From: Mycteria americana
Taxonomy: Eukaryota > Chordata > Aves > Ciconiiformes > Ciconiidae
Assembly: GCF_035582795.1 (NCBI RefSeq)
Contig: NC_134371.1
Location: 51,129,001-51,193,000 of the forward strand
Direction of reading: 5' to 3'
Length of the DNA: 64,000 nt
Both the position numbers and the translations under genes were made by a program. Positions 26,801 to 40,700 of this stretch are shown here, in pieces. Under the pieces are notes generated by a model. The model was not told where the DNA came from. It ran no database searches and saw only the letters and a program-made list of their open reading frames with translations. The stretch's first letter is position 1, and every line of letters starts with the position of its first letter.

Positions 26801-29800
26801 TCTATCTCTTGGAGGGATTTCCAAGACACTTGGCAGAAAGCCATGACCCTGCTCTTCCCTTGCACTGGGCAGCAAAACTGGCAGGTGCAGACAAGACATC
26901 TTTCTGAGCCAACCCCCTAACTCCATGCAACAGAAGTCCAGGACACAGCATGTGCTAAGGCTCCACGCCTGCTGATGAGGTCAAGGACCAGAACTGTAAA
27001 GGGGAACTGATTATCCTGGACTCACCTCAGAAAGTTTGTGCTGGGCATGCATGAAAGTTACACAGCACATCCAAACCTCCCATTCAGAAGGCTATCCATG
27101 AGAAATACTAGAATGGAAAAAGACTGCAGCTGTGTGTGCTGCAATGAAATCCACAGTGTCACTTTCCTGTGTAACAGCACTACAGCAACACAGTGGGGCT
27201 TTTTTGTATAAGGAGAAACACCTTCTTTGAAACTGCTAAGGTTTCTTCTTCTATTTTCTCCCTTATGAATGATGAAGATATTTAATTAATTTTAAAGTCG
27301 GCAGTGATTAATGTCCCAATTAACAATACTGCAAATCCCTCAAAATACTGTTCTATATAAGTTTCCTAAGTAATACTGGAACACACTAGGAGGAAGTAAA
27401 GTAATACCGATCTCCTCCATGATATGCCAAATAAGCAGATTTGAGTTTGCTTAGAAAGTGCTGATAAGTAAGAACTGCTAAACAGAAAACCTATTTGAGT
27501 TCCCACTCACCAAATGACAACCTAAAATTATTAAGAGAGAAAAAGGGAAGAATATACTAATTTTTTTAACGTGTCAAGACAAACTTGCTTTTTCTCTATT
27601 TCACACAATAACATAACTCTACAGATAGAGACCAAGAGACAAAACTATGACCACATTCAAACACTTTTATAAAAAGAAAGACTTTTTGGACTTTTGGTCC
27701 TGCAAACTCTGTTTCAAAATGGGAAATAATTATATTTCTAGCTTAACGATAAATGATTTTTCTCAGCTGAAACCTGGAACCAATCTTCTGTCATCAAACT
27801 TACTAAATAAAAGATCATCCAGCTGACTTGTATGTGGTTTCTGTAGGAAAAGAGAGTCACTCTGCAAGTCTGCTTCATATCCAGTATGTATTTGTACATT
27901 AGATTTGTACATTTCAAACATTCAGACAAGAATACAGTAGCGGTATCACAAACATCTGAATTCCTCTTAAAATTAATTAGAAATATCAATGTTGAGCAAT
28001 AGATGTGCTCTTGTGTGCAAAGAAGTAAAAATGCATACTTGAACCCAAGATTCTCCAGCTCCTGAACTGTTATCTCCAAGAGAGTAAACCTCTAGAGTAC
28101 ATCTCCACATGACACATTTATCTAAAGTGGCTGCACACATATAATGATGGCTTTTGTTTAGTGATCATGGTCATTTTGAGTTTGTTTAAATACTGCAGCC
28201 GAATGCTTATAAACTAATCCCAGAACATTTTGAAATGCTTCAAAGCTTTTAGCGGGGGAACCTCTTGCATAGGCTTTGTAGATGAAGCTGACCACAGTTC
28301 ACTGGAACCAGCCAGCTCAGATAAGTAAGATGAAAGCAGACATTTCCTGAAAATATCTTGAAAGCTTTCCATTAGACTGTACCAGGGGTATACACTAAAA
28401 ACAGCAAGTGCCCATGCTTGTATAGCAACCAATCTTCCCACTGCTTTCTCCATTCTTTCTTGAACTACTGTATTTGTATCTATTTATCTGCTTCATTTGA
28501 TATCTTGCAAAGTTCTTTTGGAGAAAAAGATGCAACTTTTGTATTCTAGTTTACAGTACATTATAAAGCAGCTATAACAGAAAATTCTGCTTAATATACT
28601 AAACATTGCAACAGGAAGACACAGAAATCTACCACTGCCAAAATTATTACAAATGACAAATAAATAAGAAATTTGATCTACAGATCATTTTAAAGAATCA
28701 CCCACTCCATGACAGGCATGAATGCAATTATTTGAACATAATTCTCTGGCTGCCAAAGTGTACTCTAAGAAGGTCGATACAGCATTGCTGAATGTGCTGG
28801 TCATAAAGATAGGAGTGCCTCAGGCTAGATTTTCAATAAAGGCTGAGACTGGCTGTTCATATTTTATACGATAATTTGATTGAATAAATCCAGCTGTTCA
28901 CTAGGAACAGGAAATGCTCCACTGTTGCGATCTCCAACTTTTTATACTTCGAGAAAGACAGTCACACTGTCTAGTTTCAGGCACTTTATTTCAGAGCAAT
29001 GAATTAGAAGCCCAGGTTTCTTCAATAGTCAGTAGACTCAAGGGCACATAAAACTCAAGGGCTTTTAATAGCTTCTCGAGGACCAGCAGACTATAAAGGG
29101 AACCTAGGTCTAATTTAAGGACCAAAATTATGTGTTATGACTCTCCAACATGCTGTGTCCTACAAAGAGTTAATATGCACACTCCAATGACGAGAGGATA
29201 ATATTATTATAACATAATACAAAATATTAAGCAGTGATGACATTTGAATTCAATACAGCAGTAATGATAATAGTTATTCTGCCCAGTAGCGTATCACAAA
29301 AAGGGTGGGGGCACTCTGAAAGTGCACTGTGAAGTTAAGTACACTGAGTCCTCAGCACACGCTAGCCATATACATGAAGGGAAGTGGTGAGCCACAATAT
29401 CGATGCACAAAATGGGGTGCAAGCAAAGTCCAACAGTTGCTACTTTAAATAAAACCCTGCCCCCTTCCAAACAAAACAAAAAATACTTGAGGTCTTAGTT
29501 TCTTTTGAGGTATACCCTGAAATCCCATGCTCACTCTGCCTTCTGTAGTCTTTGTTCTTATACCTCCTGCACCCTAGGGTACCTGTAATACGGTCTTTCA
29601 TCCTCCTAGAAAGAGGAAGCATTATCCTCTTCCAGGGTGTTGCTTATGCTACTTCACTGTTTAGTGTTAGGAGTAAAATCTCCATCCTGTATCTGGGACC
29701 AGGTCAAGACCTGTGAATACATATTCTGAAAATATTCTTCTCTTTCAGGGACAGAAGCTAATAGCCACTCTGACTCAGGCCCCATACAACTCTGGGATCT

Positions 29801-32800
29801 AAATGACATTACATGTGCTGCAACATGCATCATCTCTCAGTATAGCTAAGGGGAAGCCAGAGAAGACTTAACAGAGTGTAATTCTTTTAATGAGCAATAT
29901 TAGTAAGAGATGACAGATTCCTTGGCAGACTTCAGGAAGTGAGAAAAGGCCACAATCCAAGGACCTGTCTGCGAGGGGTTGCCCAGGTCGTCAGTCGTCT
30001 TTCCCTGCACACTTCTGGCTTCTGCTAAATATTGAAGTTTGATTAGAATTCCCAAATAATTAAATGTTCTGTTTTAGTCTTTCCAGAAATGATGCAATAC
30101 CCATCGTCTTCTTAGAGCAATCTTAACACTCATTCTGCCCCATCTATATTCTTCCACATCCTCTCCTAAGAGGGGGCTGAGACAAGTTGCTCAAAATCTG
30201 AAGATCATGAGCTTGCAAGAACCTTAAAATAAGCTGACGTTAACAGGAGTTTTATTCATGATTTCACTAGAATAATATTAGAAATAAAATCTACTCTATT
30301 TTAGGATCAAATAGAATTCATTTGTTTAGGGGCGGACCCTTAGAAAGCAGAAGTAAAAATAGACTTGGTTCTCTGCTTCTACTGATTGCTACCAAGACTG
30401 CCTGCTACTTGTATAACATTTTAAAGCAATTGTAAAACAATCATTAGGTATGTAAACATTTAGAGCTCATCATATGCAGAGAGACCAGCAACATATTTTA
30501 AATTCTGATCAGAAGAGTCACCATTTCCTTAAATGTACAGCAACTACTTGAAAAATTCATAAGATCTGTTTCACAAATTACCAATTCAACCATAAGAATA
30601 TATAGTAAAAATGACAAAAGATTTGTTCTTATAGTTGATAAAAAATTTATGCCAAGGCATTCAAGTAAAGTTACTTTCTGTGTTCTGATTTAATGAATCA
30701 TTTGAGCGGTATCTGGCTGGGTGACACAGATGTAAGGCTCGCTGAAGCCTACTCTAATGCCTGCTGGTATAGTCTTCCTTGGGACAGTAAAGCCAGAACA
30801 ATGTGTCAGACTGAAGTAATATCAAGGAAAGTAAGTGCAGTACTGGGGATGCTATGAGGTTGGCCCACAACACTTCTTGACCTGTGAATGTCTGTAAGTA
30901 CTTCTCTGTCCTACAGGCTCCAGTGACCCAAGAAGCCCAAAAGAAGCAGCAGCAGTGCGGTAATAAACAGCCTCTGGAATAAGATTTTTGCAATCTTGTA
31001 ATTCAAGCTGAAAGACATACAAAGATTGCTTGATGGTTTAACCCCACTGAAAGGTAGGGCCTGACACTGTGAAACCACCAGTGATTGCTGAAAAGGTGAA
31101 CTAATGTTAAATGTGTAATATGAATTTGTGAGCACTGCAAAGTTTGTATCTTTAACTTCAGAAATGTACATGAATTTGGAAAATAGAAACTAAGGAAATT
31201 CCTTGATGCACATGACTATAGCTTTTATAGATCATGCCTCTGTGTAGAAGTTTACTGAAAGACACTATGATAAAAATCAGGCTTCCCATTAGGAAAACCC
31301 TTGGAAAGAATTTAATTCTGCAGTAAGTAGAACAAAGCTGAGGAGGACTGTAGGCACTGTAGTATCATAATCTTAAGCAGTAAAGCTAATCCTCATAAAA
31401 ATAAAATACTGGGTCCCAGTATTCCTTTCAGAAATTTGAGAGTTGCTAAAAAAACCTTCCCCTCTCAAAGAAGTTTGCTAGAATATTCAAACAAACTTAT
31501 TTAGAATCACACCATATCTTTATGGAAATAATTTGACTTTAATTGTGAAAGTGAAATCTTTTAAGAAATTAGAGGTAAAATGAGAAATGAAAAGTGTAAC
31601 AGTTATGCCAAACCCAAGTAATACAATACACATGTCATTTTGTCCTACTGTCAGAGAGGGGAAGAACGTCTGTCAGCAGCAAATGGACGAGAGTGAAGTA
31701 TACTCCTCCTTCACCCCACCAGCCCTCTTTAAAAATCCCTAAAGTTTAACTTTTTTTAACATAACATCAAGTTTGTCCATTGTTAACACGTTGTTAACAA
31801 GTGGGACAATCCTGTTTTGTCACGAGAATATAGTTCATTTGCATGAAAAAATAATTATGTTGATTCCCCAGTTAATTTAAAGAAATCTTTCCCTCCTTTT
31901 ATCTGAAAAGTAAATCTTGCCTCCATAGGCTAGTTAAGACAGTCGTGTATGAGAATATTTGACATTAAAAGGTACTTACACAGATAACAAAACAATAGCA
32001 ATTAGAGTCCATTCAGGCATTTTGTGAATAATGTTTCTGTTTGTTAACCTGAAAAATAATAATAAAAAAAATCAGAACATTTCAGAGTGAAAGTAAACAG
32101 ATTTTAACTGCTGAATTTTGATTTAAGTCTACCATCAAAAGACTTAATACACTGAGTTACAGTGTAGCAATTACAGCTGTATCTGAGCAATTCACCAACT
32201 TTCAGGCTTCTCTGTCATCTTATCCTGTAATGGAAGAATTGCAGAATTCCCAATACGTCTCTTTTTTTCTATATGAAAGTGGGATGGGGAAGACTGAACA
32301 GAAGCTACTTCTCTGAATTAGCTTGCAAATAGTCCTGGCTGCTGTGAGGGCTCAGCTCTCACTCATACCCACTGGGAAATTCTCAGAAACTGCACATGCG
32401 TTTCTGAAAAGACAGGCCTTCCTACACTTAGTTTCCCCCTTGTTGACTTCAGATCCAGATTTGCTGTAAAAGCTAATGTTGCAGAAACAGACTGGATTTT
32501 ATAAGATACTGGAGACAATCCTCTGATGATTCTTGTTTTTAAAATGGAAACCCGGAATTCTAACTTATGCAATGGAAGCCAGTGCAGATATAAGAGCAAG
32601 AAAATGAGGTGTGAATCAAGAACAACATGGGCGCCCAACAAAAGTACTGCTGCATTTTATACCTGCTGACTCATTTGGCTGAACTTTGTAATAAGACAGA
32701 TCTGCTTTAAGTCAAATGTTAACGTGACTTAAAACAATTCACGGGTGAATTGCTATGGCTGAATTTAGGTATGACCCACGATGTTCAAGATAAGCAATTT

Positions 32801-35800
32801 CATGGAAAAGTCACACTAAAAACGAACCTGTGGCTATGCGGGCACCCAAAAAGGCTCGCAGAATTAATTTTATTCAGACAGATGGCGCCATCCAACTGAA
32901 ATACTGAGGGGCGAGTGCCTCCCTATGTTTGCTTCCTTGCTCTCGGTTTCCCTTCTGTGCAGCTTTGTATAAATTCGAATCCAGAATGAAGCTACCCTGT
33001 CATTCATATCCACTTCTACAGGCACTGGCGAAGACAGGAAGCTGCTTAAAATGAAATACCTGGCAACAAATTCAAATCCAGGGTTTTCTTCCCCAGAAAG
33101 ATTTTTTTTAAAAATTTTTAGTTTCTTTGGGCAAGTATATAGTTAGCCAAAAAAAGTGTTAAAAAGTGGAAAAATAAAAGTATTTGTACTTGCCATTGTT
33201 AAAATTCAAATCTGTTAACTAATTCCCCCAAATTATATTCCGAATGGTCATTAAAAATGCAGTTATGAGTAAGATGTTTTAGAGGATCATTTTGCATTTC
33301 CCTATTTCAGAAAGATATTAAAAACTAATAAAATTAATTTTTATTTAAGGATAGTAATGATTAAAGAAGTATTATCCTATTTTTCTCCTCAAATCTCCAA
33401 GTCTTCCAACCAAAGTAAGATTTTGAAGCAATGATTACTCAAATAGTGTCTCAACAGCCTGAGTTTTGTTAAATGATGAAAGGAAAAGCAATGTTTTGTA
33501 CTACATGTACAGGAATTGTCACATCAAACTAGAACACATAGTTCTGGCAAATACAGATTATTTTTGCTATTTAAAGGTTAATGTTTCCCAATTACTATTT
33601 AAAATAGCTAATGGCGTTAGCTGGCAACAAAGCTTGTACCTGGTAAACTGTTACGTTTTTCTGGCTATAGAACAAGAAACAAAACAAAAGCTGAACGGCT
33701 TGACTCAATGCTGATGACAGTGATAAACACTACTAAGAAATGCCTGATGGAATCATCCTGACAAGCAATTCATATGTAACATTCCAGTTAATCTGCTATG
33801 ATGAGACACAATGGAAGAGACAGCTCCAAGCCACCTGGGAAAACTCTGTCAAATAGAGAAAGCAGCTTTATTTCAATGCTCTACAAGGAGTTATTATTGA
33901 TTAGAGCACAGGAAGGTGTCATTCTTGTACACAAACTGAGAGATGCAGTTATTTGTGTCAATTAACTCTTATTCAATGTTGGTATTGATTGGCAAGGTTT
34001 GAACATCAGTCATTGCCATCAATATGCTATTTATGAAGGAGGTAGTCAAAAGACACAGATAACCAGCAGGATACAGCAATATGGATCTGCTGATGTACTA
34101 CTGTCACTGGACTGGATGAACAGTCAAGTCAGGCTTCCACAATGAGTAACCTTTCAGTACAACACCTGTCCTAAAGCACTTGTGCAGCTGCAAAAAAACA
34201 TTTCAGGCAGATCAGACTAAAGCTAGCAACCTACAGGTGTGAAGCCTTAAATAATAAGGAGCAGTGGAAGGGCAGTCACTTTCAAAAACAAGCTGTGTGT
34301 CAACACCAAGGCCTCTGAAGGGTAAAGCTTTCAGAAAACAGGGAAGTGCAAGTCCTCTGTAAAAATGGTTCATTAATTCTTTGTCTTGCCTCTAGCCAAA
34401 ACTGTTACTTCAGAACAATCCATGAAAGACAGGTCACTGGATTTCTGTCATAAACATATAATGCTGAAATGTTAAAACTCTAGAAAACTTTGTGTACATG
34501 ATTTGAGTTCTGCAGTGCAATATTTTCTGTTAAAGAGTTTGGCTAAATTTTCCCTCACCTACCCAAAGAAAGAAAACAATATGCAGCTTTTCAAAACAGA
34601 ATGCCTCTACTTTCTTGGCCTATGTAGGGCAGGATAGGTAAGCCAAGAAGGTTGGATGATCCCAAATAGCTGTGTGGGTTGCTTAGTTGCTAGTCTGTGG
34701 GTGTTGTGGTTCACCCCAGCAAGATGCACTGCAGCTAGACTTGACTGCTTCCACCATCCAGTAGGCAGCAGGACTCATGCAGCAGTTTTAATACTCTATG
34801 AAGGAGCTCAGACTGAGCAGATGGATCCAAGTGGCAGAAACTGACAGGATAAAGGACTAAAGAGTAAGATGCACAAAAATTCCATCCCAAATGACCTCCC
34901 AATAACTGACTAGTGTCTAGCCTGCAAAGAAAGTGAACTCCAATACAGAAATTGTAGGAATACAGGGGAGTCCAAGGTTAAAGTAACCACTAACTAAAAA
35001 AAGTAAACCTAAAAATGACAGAAAAAGAGCATACACAGTTGGTTCTACTTCTTTTCCTTTAGTTGTCCTCCCATTTAATTACTGTCAGTTGCAAATTCTG
35101 CTAGCAGAACTCCATTAGCAAATGACGGCCTGATTTGTAAACAGTGCCTGCTGTGGCAGCAGATTTAGGCACATCCCTAAGTGCCTTGTGTAAGAACTTG
35201 AACGGGGACCACAACAAACTTGAAGTTGTAGGAAAGAAACTCAGCGACGCAGGAGCTCACCACCCTTTCCTCAGCAGGATTACATTTCCGGGGATTTCTA
35301 GGAAACAATTTGATAACAGGAGCACTGTCCAATGGGGAATGGCAGATGGACACCAGCATTATTATGCTAAATAGTTATCCCCTAACAGGCCCCTAGCATC
35401 AGGTATTATGAACAAGATGCAAGAAAATGTAACTGGTTAATGTAAAACAATATTTTTAAAGGATATTTTTCTTTATAGCTATTTGTAAATCATAGTCTTG
35501 AGTGTTATTTCCTTTTCTAGAAGTTTGTTCATCCTTACAATGAGAATATACTTATCATCTATGAGCTCAATTTTTAACATGTTACAATGAATTTGACTAA
35601 CAGCTAGTAGCAATGAGTTATTGGTACTAAATGTACATTTGGAGAAAAATCATTCCTTTGACAGGTCCACGCTTGCTATCTTTCAGTTTTACACAGTATG
35701 TCCATGTTCTTACACTGGGAGAAAAAGAAAAAAATATGTCCCAAATGGAGATTTTCTTTCTTTCTTTCGTTTCACAATTTATCTTTGTTGCAAAGTGAAG

Positions 35801-37682
35801 TCATTAGCACCTTTGCAAATGAAGCAGCCTTTTTGTTCACACATCCAGATTCCCAGGCGTAGGCATATGTAACTTCAGTTCAAGAATTTGACCTGTTAGT
35901 TTGCCTATTCTGTAAGGCAGCAAGCTGAGTTCATGGGATTTCCAAAACTTGCACTAAGATGAGCGAAGTTTAACCCAGGTCAGCACAGGCAAATACTAAA
36001 GCATAGATTGTTTTTCTTTAGACTTCAACTAGACCAATTTAACCATAAAAGACAGCTCCTCTACCTCCCAAAAAAGAGCAACATATTTACATACTGTAGT
36101 ATAATTTAGTTTGATGACAACCAGCAAAAATGAGCTACTATTACAACTTCAGGCTCTCTGCAAGAGAAGCCCATTTACTTGATAAAAGGTGCTTAACCTT
36201 CTGGTACTTTCACACTTCCATACAGAACCTTGGCTACAACAAAGTATTGCTGATTGATTTGAAACCCAGAACCTAAAATTCCACTTAAGGGTAATAGGTA
36301 AAAACCATTAGTGAGTGTATACACTAGATAACATACACTTACAATACATATTTAAAAGCTAAAATATTATCTTGGAAACAAGATAAGACAAAGCTGTAAT
36401 AAAAAGTCTTGAACACATCTTTAGGAAACAACTGTATCATATTCATTGACAGGGTTCAATGTCAATGATAAGCTCCATAAAAGGAATTAAAATACTTGCA
36501 ACCGTAAGGTACAGACGAAATTCTATTTTCAGTATGAAATGCTATGCTTAAAAAAAACCAACCACACATTCACAAACATAATAATTTAGCTTCGATTTAT
36601 ATATAAATAGCTAATTTTCTCTTGATCTTTTAACAAAGTACCCTTACACACTCTGGAGAATTATTTGACATCTCAGTTTTTGTAACAAAAGCTTACAGGC
36701 ACTGAGGGACTTTGTTTGGGAAGAGCTCTAACCATTCTAAAATGTCTCTTGAGATGCCTCTGGTGTGTTTCCCAGCAGTGGTGATTGAATAAAATGCTGC
36801 CCAAAGGAGGCTGAACTGCAAGTGTTCCTTTAAAAACCAATGGAGCTGAAAATCGTTGTTTCTTAGTTCACCACATGCTCTTTTACCCTTCTTCAGCTAA
36901 GCTCTACTACAGCCGTGTGTTTTATCTCCTACCCTCTTTGGCAAGTTCTTCAGCCTGAAATATTTCCAGTACAAAAAGCAGAAAAGAGCACTAGCATTTG
37001 TCAGTGCTCCCTCCATCGTCATTAAGCATTTCAACCACATTAACAAAGAAAGTAACGTTTAAATTTATATACCCTGCAAACATAAATACCGTTCAAAATT
37101 TATCCCAGGTCCCCCTGCCAAAGCGTTCAACTTAAAAATCAGAGAGATCACTCACATTAAGTAAACTTAAACCTATGTACAGAACTGGAGATTCAAACCT
37201 ATGCCTTCATCTTAATATCCATGAGCTACATTTTGTGTACCAACAGACCCTTCCATATCAGAAATACAAGAATGAGAGAGGGCCCAAAGGTTTTTATTGC
37301 TTCCCTATTTCCTGTATTTTTGTATTATTTTACTATCAGAGACAATAAAACTCCATTGAGAGAGAGAGAGAGAGAGAAAGGCACTTACAAATTATTGTGT
37401 AGTGCCCACAATTATCTTCAACCATCCCCTGCCCAAAATGCTGGATTTCTAAGTAATTTATCTGGAATCTTCACAGTAAGAGAGCCCCAAGAACTTGCTA
37501 CCATTACCTTCAACTTACTTCCTAACAAAAAACACTTAAAAATAAACTCACGAAGTGTTCTCTGAGTGATCACAAATAGATCAAGGAGACTTTTAAAATA
37601 TGATAAGTTATTGCTACATGAGCCAGGTATTGGGATCAAATTCCAAATTAGTTAGATTTGGTTCTGTTCTATAAATCCACAG

Positions 37683-37720
<38 letters not shown>

Positions 37721-40700
37721 TTTTAGAAGTCCATTTTGGCTTCAAGGCTCCTTTGCTATAAACCACTTCTAAAACTTCATATTCAGGCCACATTGTCTTT
37801 GAATAGCAAAAATGATTTAAAATAGAAGTTCTGCTTTTGAGAACCTCCAGGACTTCTTACATAATCAATCATACAAAAGTAGATTGAAAGAGACCAAATG
37901 TATTTTTTCCAGTTCTATCAATCCATAAGCTAAAGTGATTATTAAGCATTTAGACTGCAGAGCAACAAAACTGTTTTAAGACACAAAGATCTTATTCAAA
38001 TAGTAGGTATACACACAGTATATACATGCTACTCCAATATAACCAAAAGTATCTTCCCTGGTTTCAGTGTTGTTATTAAAATAAAAGGTTAATCACAACT
38101 TAAAAGACTGCAATTACAGAATCAAGTTCAAACACGCACAATTTTTTTAAATAAAAGAGATCATGCACAGAATCACCAGAAAGGAAAGGAGTACCTTCCA
38201 CAGTAAGAAATCCTGCATATAGAGATCTGTGTTTTAGTGGCATCCTTCCAGATGTCAGATAAATCATAAGGAATCAGGTAGAGCTGGGTTTCTATTCACC
38301 AAAGCCTAGATTCCTTATGGCAAATGCTACACGAATGAGTTTTGGAAAATGTACGTGTAAACCGCATGCAGGTTGGAGATGCGGGGGGAAATTTCAAGAG
38401 TGACAACGTACACAGAGTTAGCAACTGTTGTTGCTCCTTTTCCTGACAATACTTCAAGATGCAGGACATGATTTAGGTCCAAGTTATGAGAGTTGTGTCC
38501 CAAATAAAACCTAAAAATGTCCAGAGAAGTTACCACCATTCTGTTTTCCCTCCTTCTTTATCCCAGTGTTTCCAAATACTGTCTTTAATGCTTCTGACTG
38601 AAGCAGAAGCTTCATCTGTGGTGATAAAGTGTCCACTAGATCTACTTCCCCTTGAAATCAGGAACGAGACAGGTCAAACTGGACCTTCTTCCTGGCTCTA
38701 GAAGTGAGTGGTAACAATTATTAATCACATTAAAACCATTTACCCGGCTATAGGGAGCCAGAGCAAAAGAAAGCGACAGATCTCAGAAACTCATGCTTAA
38801 TAGGAGGTGACGAGGTAGCAGAACCTTTAAAAGACTCACCATCATCCTCCAGAGACCACTGGCCTAGTTTTTAAAAATCTACAAATACTCCTGGTGACCT
38901 AGCCACTGCCAGGAGCAGGGAAAGGGTTGACTTGTTAGTCCACAGGGAATGTGACATTACCTACATGAACACACAGCTAGACAAGGGCAAATCTGCAACG
39001 GGGCCCTCTCTGTACCCAAATCACAAATCATTCAACAGCATGTTTAATTAATAAATCAAGAATCTCTAAATAAAGACCAATACTCACCGGAAAGTTTTGA
39101 CAAGATTTTTTAGCTCTGTGTAAACATCACTTGGAGTAATCTGAAGAGGGCCCAAAACTGCAGGTAATCTAGAAGGCAAAAGACCCTGGTCAATATACAT
39201 TTTCCTCTCTTTCTCATTTCTTCTCAAGTAGGACTTCCACCAAAGCCCATGAAAGTTAATAAAAAGAAGAAGAGATTGACTTTTGTGCAGCAGATCAGGC
39301 CTGTAGTTTACATTTCAGATTCCTCTGAGTGGTGTCTGGGCAACACCTTCACTTTACAACAGCTTGTTTATAAAAATAAGAAGCTCTAGTTCAGTGTGAA
39401 CATGAAGAAGAAATTAAAATATAGTTTTACATGCATACTCTATTAACTTCACATTTCAGTTCTGACAAGACATTCTTACAAAAAAAATCAGTGTTTACAT
39501 TATGAGGATTAGAATTCCAGAAATATTTATATTTACTTCATTCAAAAATAATAATACAAAAGGAAATTACATGCTTAAATGAGGTTTGCACAGAGAATAT
39601 ATCTGCTAACCTCAGACTCACATAGATGCAACAGAAATAACATTCCACTGTAAGCCTGATAGTTGGAATCAAGATGATAGTAGGGTAATTAGAAAATTTC
39701 AAAAGAAAGGAAAAGACACATTGTCTCCCTACTTGACTGTGCATAAAAACTGACACAGCACACAACAAACCACTCATACTCTTCAACTAGCTGTCAGTAT
39801 CCCCAAATGCTGGAAATAACATGCATTGTTTTTCACATTTAGGATGAAACTTTTGCCTCTATTTACTTGTTTAATAGTTAATATTCTCTTGCATTTGATT
39901 ATCCAGTTATTTACATGTGTATGCATATATGCACATGGTGCATCAATATTGCTGGAAGAATCAAGATTTCTATTCTTCTTTACATCACTGCATGTTTTAC
40001 AAAAACTGAGCATGAGACTCTTATCATGCTGGGCATATTCATATTCCCACTGAATTCATCTGAACACATCAAGAAACCATTTCTTTATCACAATGAAAAT
40101 CAACTCTCTTACTTGAGTGTGACAGGACTACTGCATCACCTCATAAAATTTAAAAAGACCCACTAAAGAAGGGGATAGTCAAGAATAAAACCTTTGAAGA
40201 AACTAAGAAAACAACGTTCTGTCTTTCTTATCCTCTAGTCATGGAGTACCAGACTTTTTGCTAGAAGAAAGAAATTTTGCTAGAAGCTGAAAATGACTGA
40301 CAAACTTGCGGAAAAATTTGAAGGAGCAGAGAAACTGCTTTACCATACAGTAGTAGTCCTTGGAATCTGTGTCACATTGACACTTACGGAAAGATCGGAG
40401 ATAGCCACCTTTTTTGCAGCATGGTTTGATTCCACGTTTGTGGCCTGTCCACACTTATAGCAGGCAGGGAGAGAAATAGAATAGAGGTTTTTCGTGTTTT
40501 TGGCGGGAGTTTTGGTTGTGGGGTTTTTTTAGTTAAAAAAACCCCAAACTTCTGCAAAATCTAGTTTGGCTAGCTAACACAAACTACAACCACAGAAAAG
40601 CAAAATACCCCTAACAAAACCACCACAATCATGGCCTTCAAACATTCATTTATCTGCATTGCCTTGACAACAGGAGTATTTTCAAGGTCCTCTCAACTTT

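Larger units (their letters stand above)
11878..31979 (-). other. RPAP2: RPAP2 last intron (about 20 kb)
   Basis: AT-rich intronic DNA with no supported independent gene. It holds many short A/T runs, a (TTCC)n microsatellite near 24.58 kb, an AT direct repeat at 22.67 kb and a palindromic element at 21.95 kb. Stretches near 18.2-19.9 kb on the minus strand read somewhat like broken coding sequence but match nothing I can name. Confidence 0.7.
32049..39087 (-). other. RPAP2: RPAP2 intron 10 (about 7 kb)
   Basis: Intronic DNA with no supported exon. Contains a possible ancient LINE coding relic near 32.4-32.6 kb, a (GA)n tract at 37358-37377 and an (AT)n tract at 37688-37716. The rest is unrecognised. 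Confidence 0.75.

Noticed and set aside
40239..40454. Endothelin-like peptide read from the Cys-x-Cys pattern
   Set aside because: The cysteine spacing does not fit C-x-C-x7-C-x3-C, and there is no signal peptide or flanking dibasic site arrangement.
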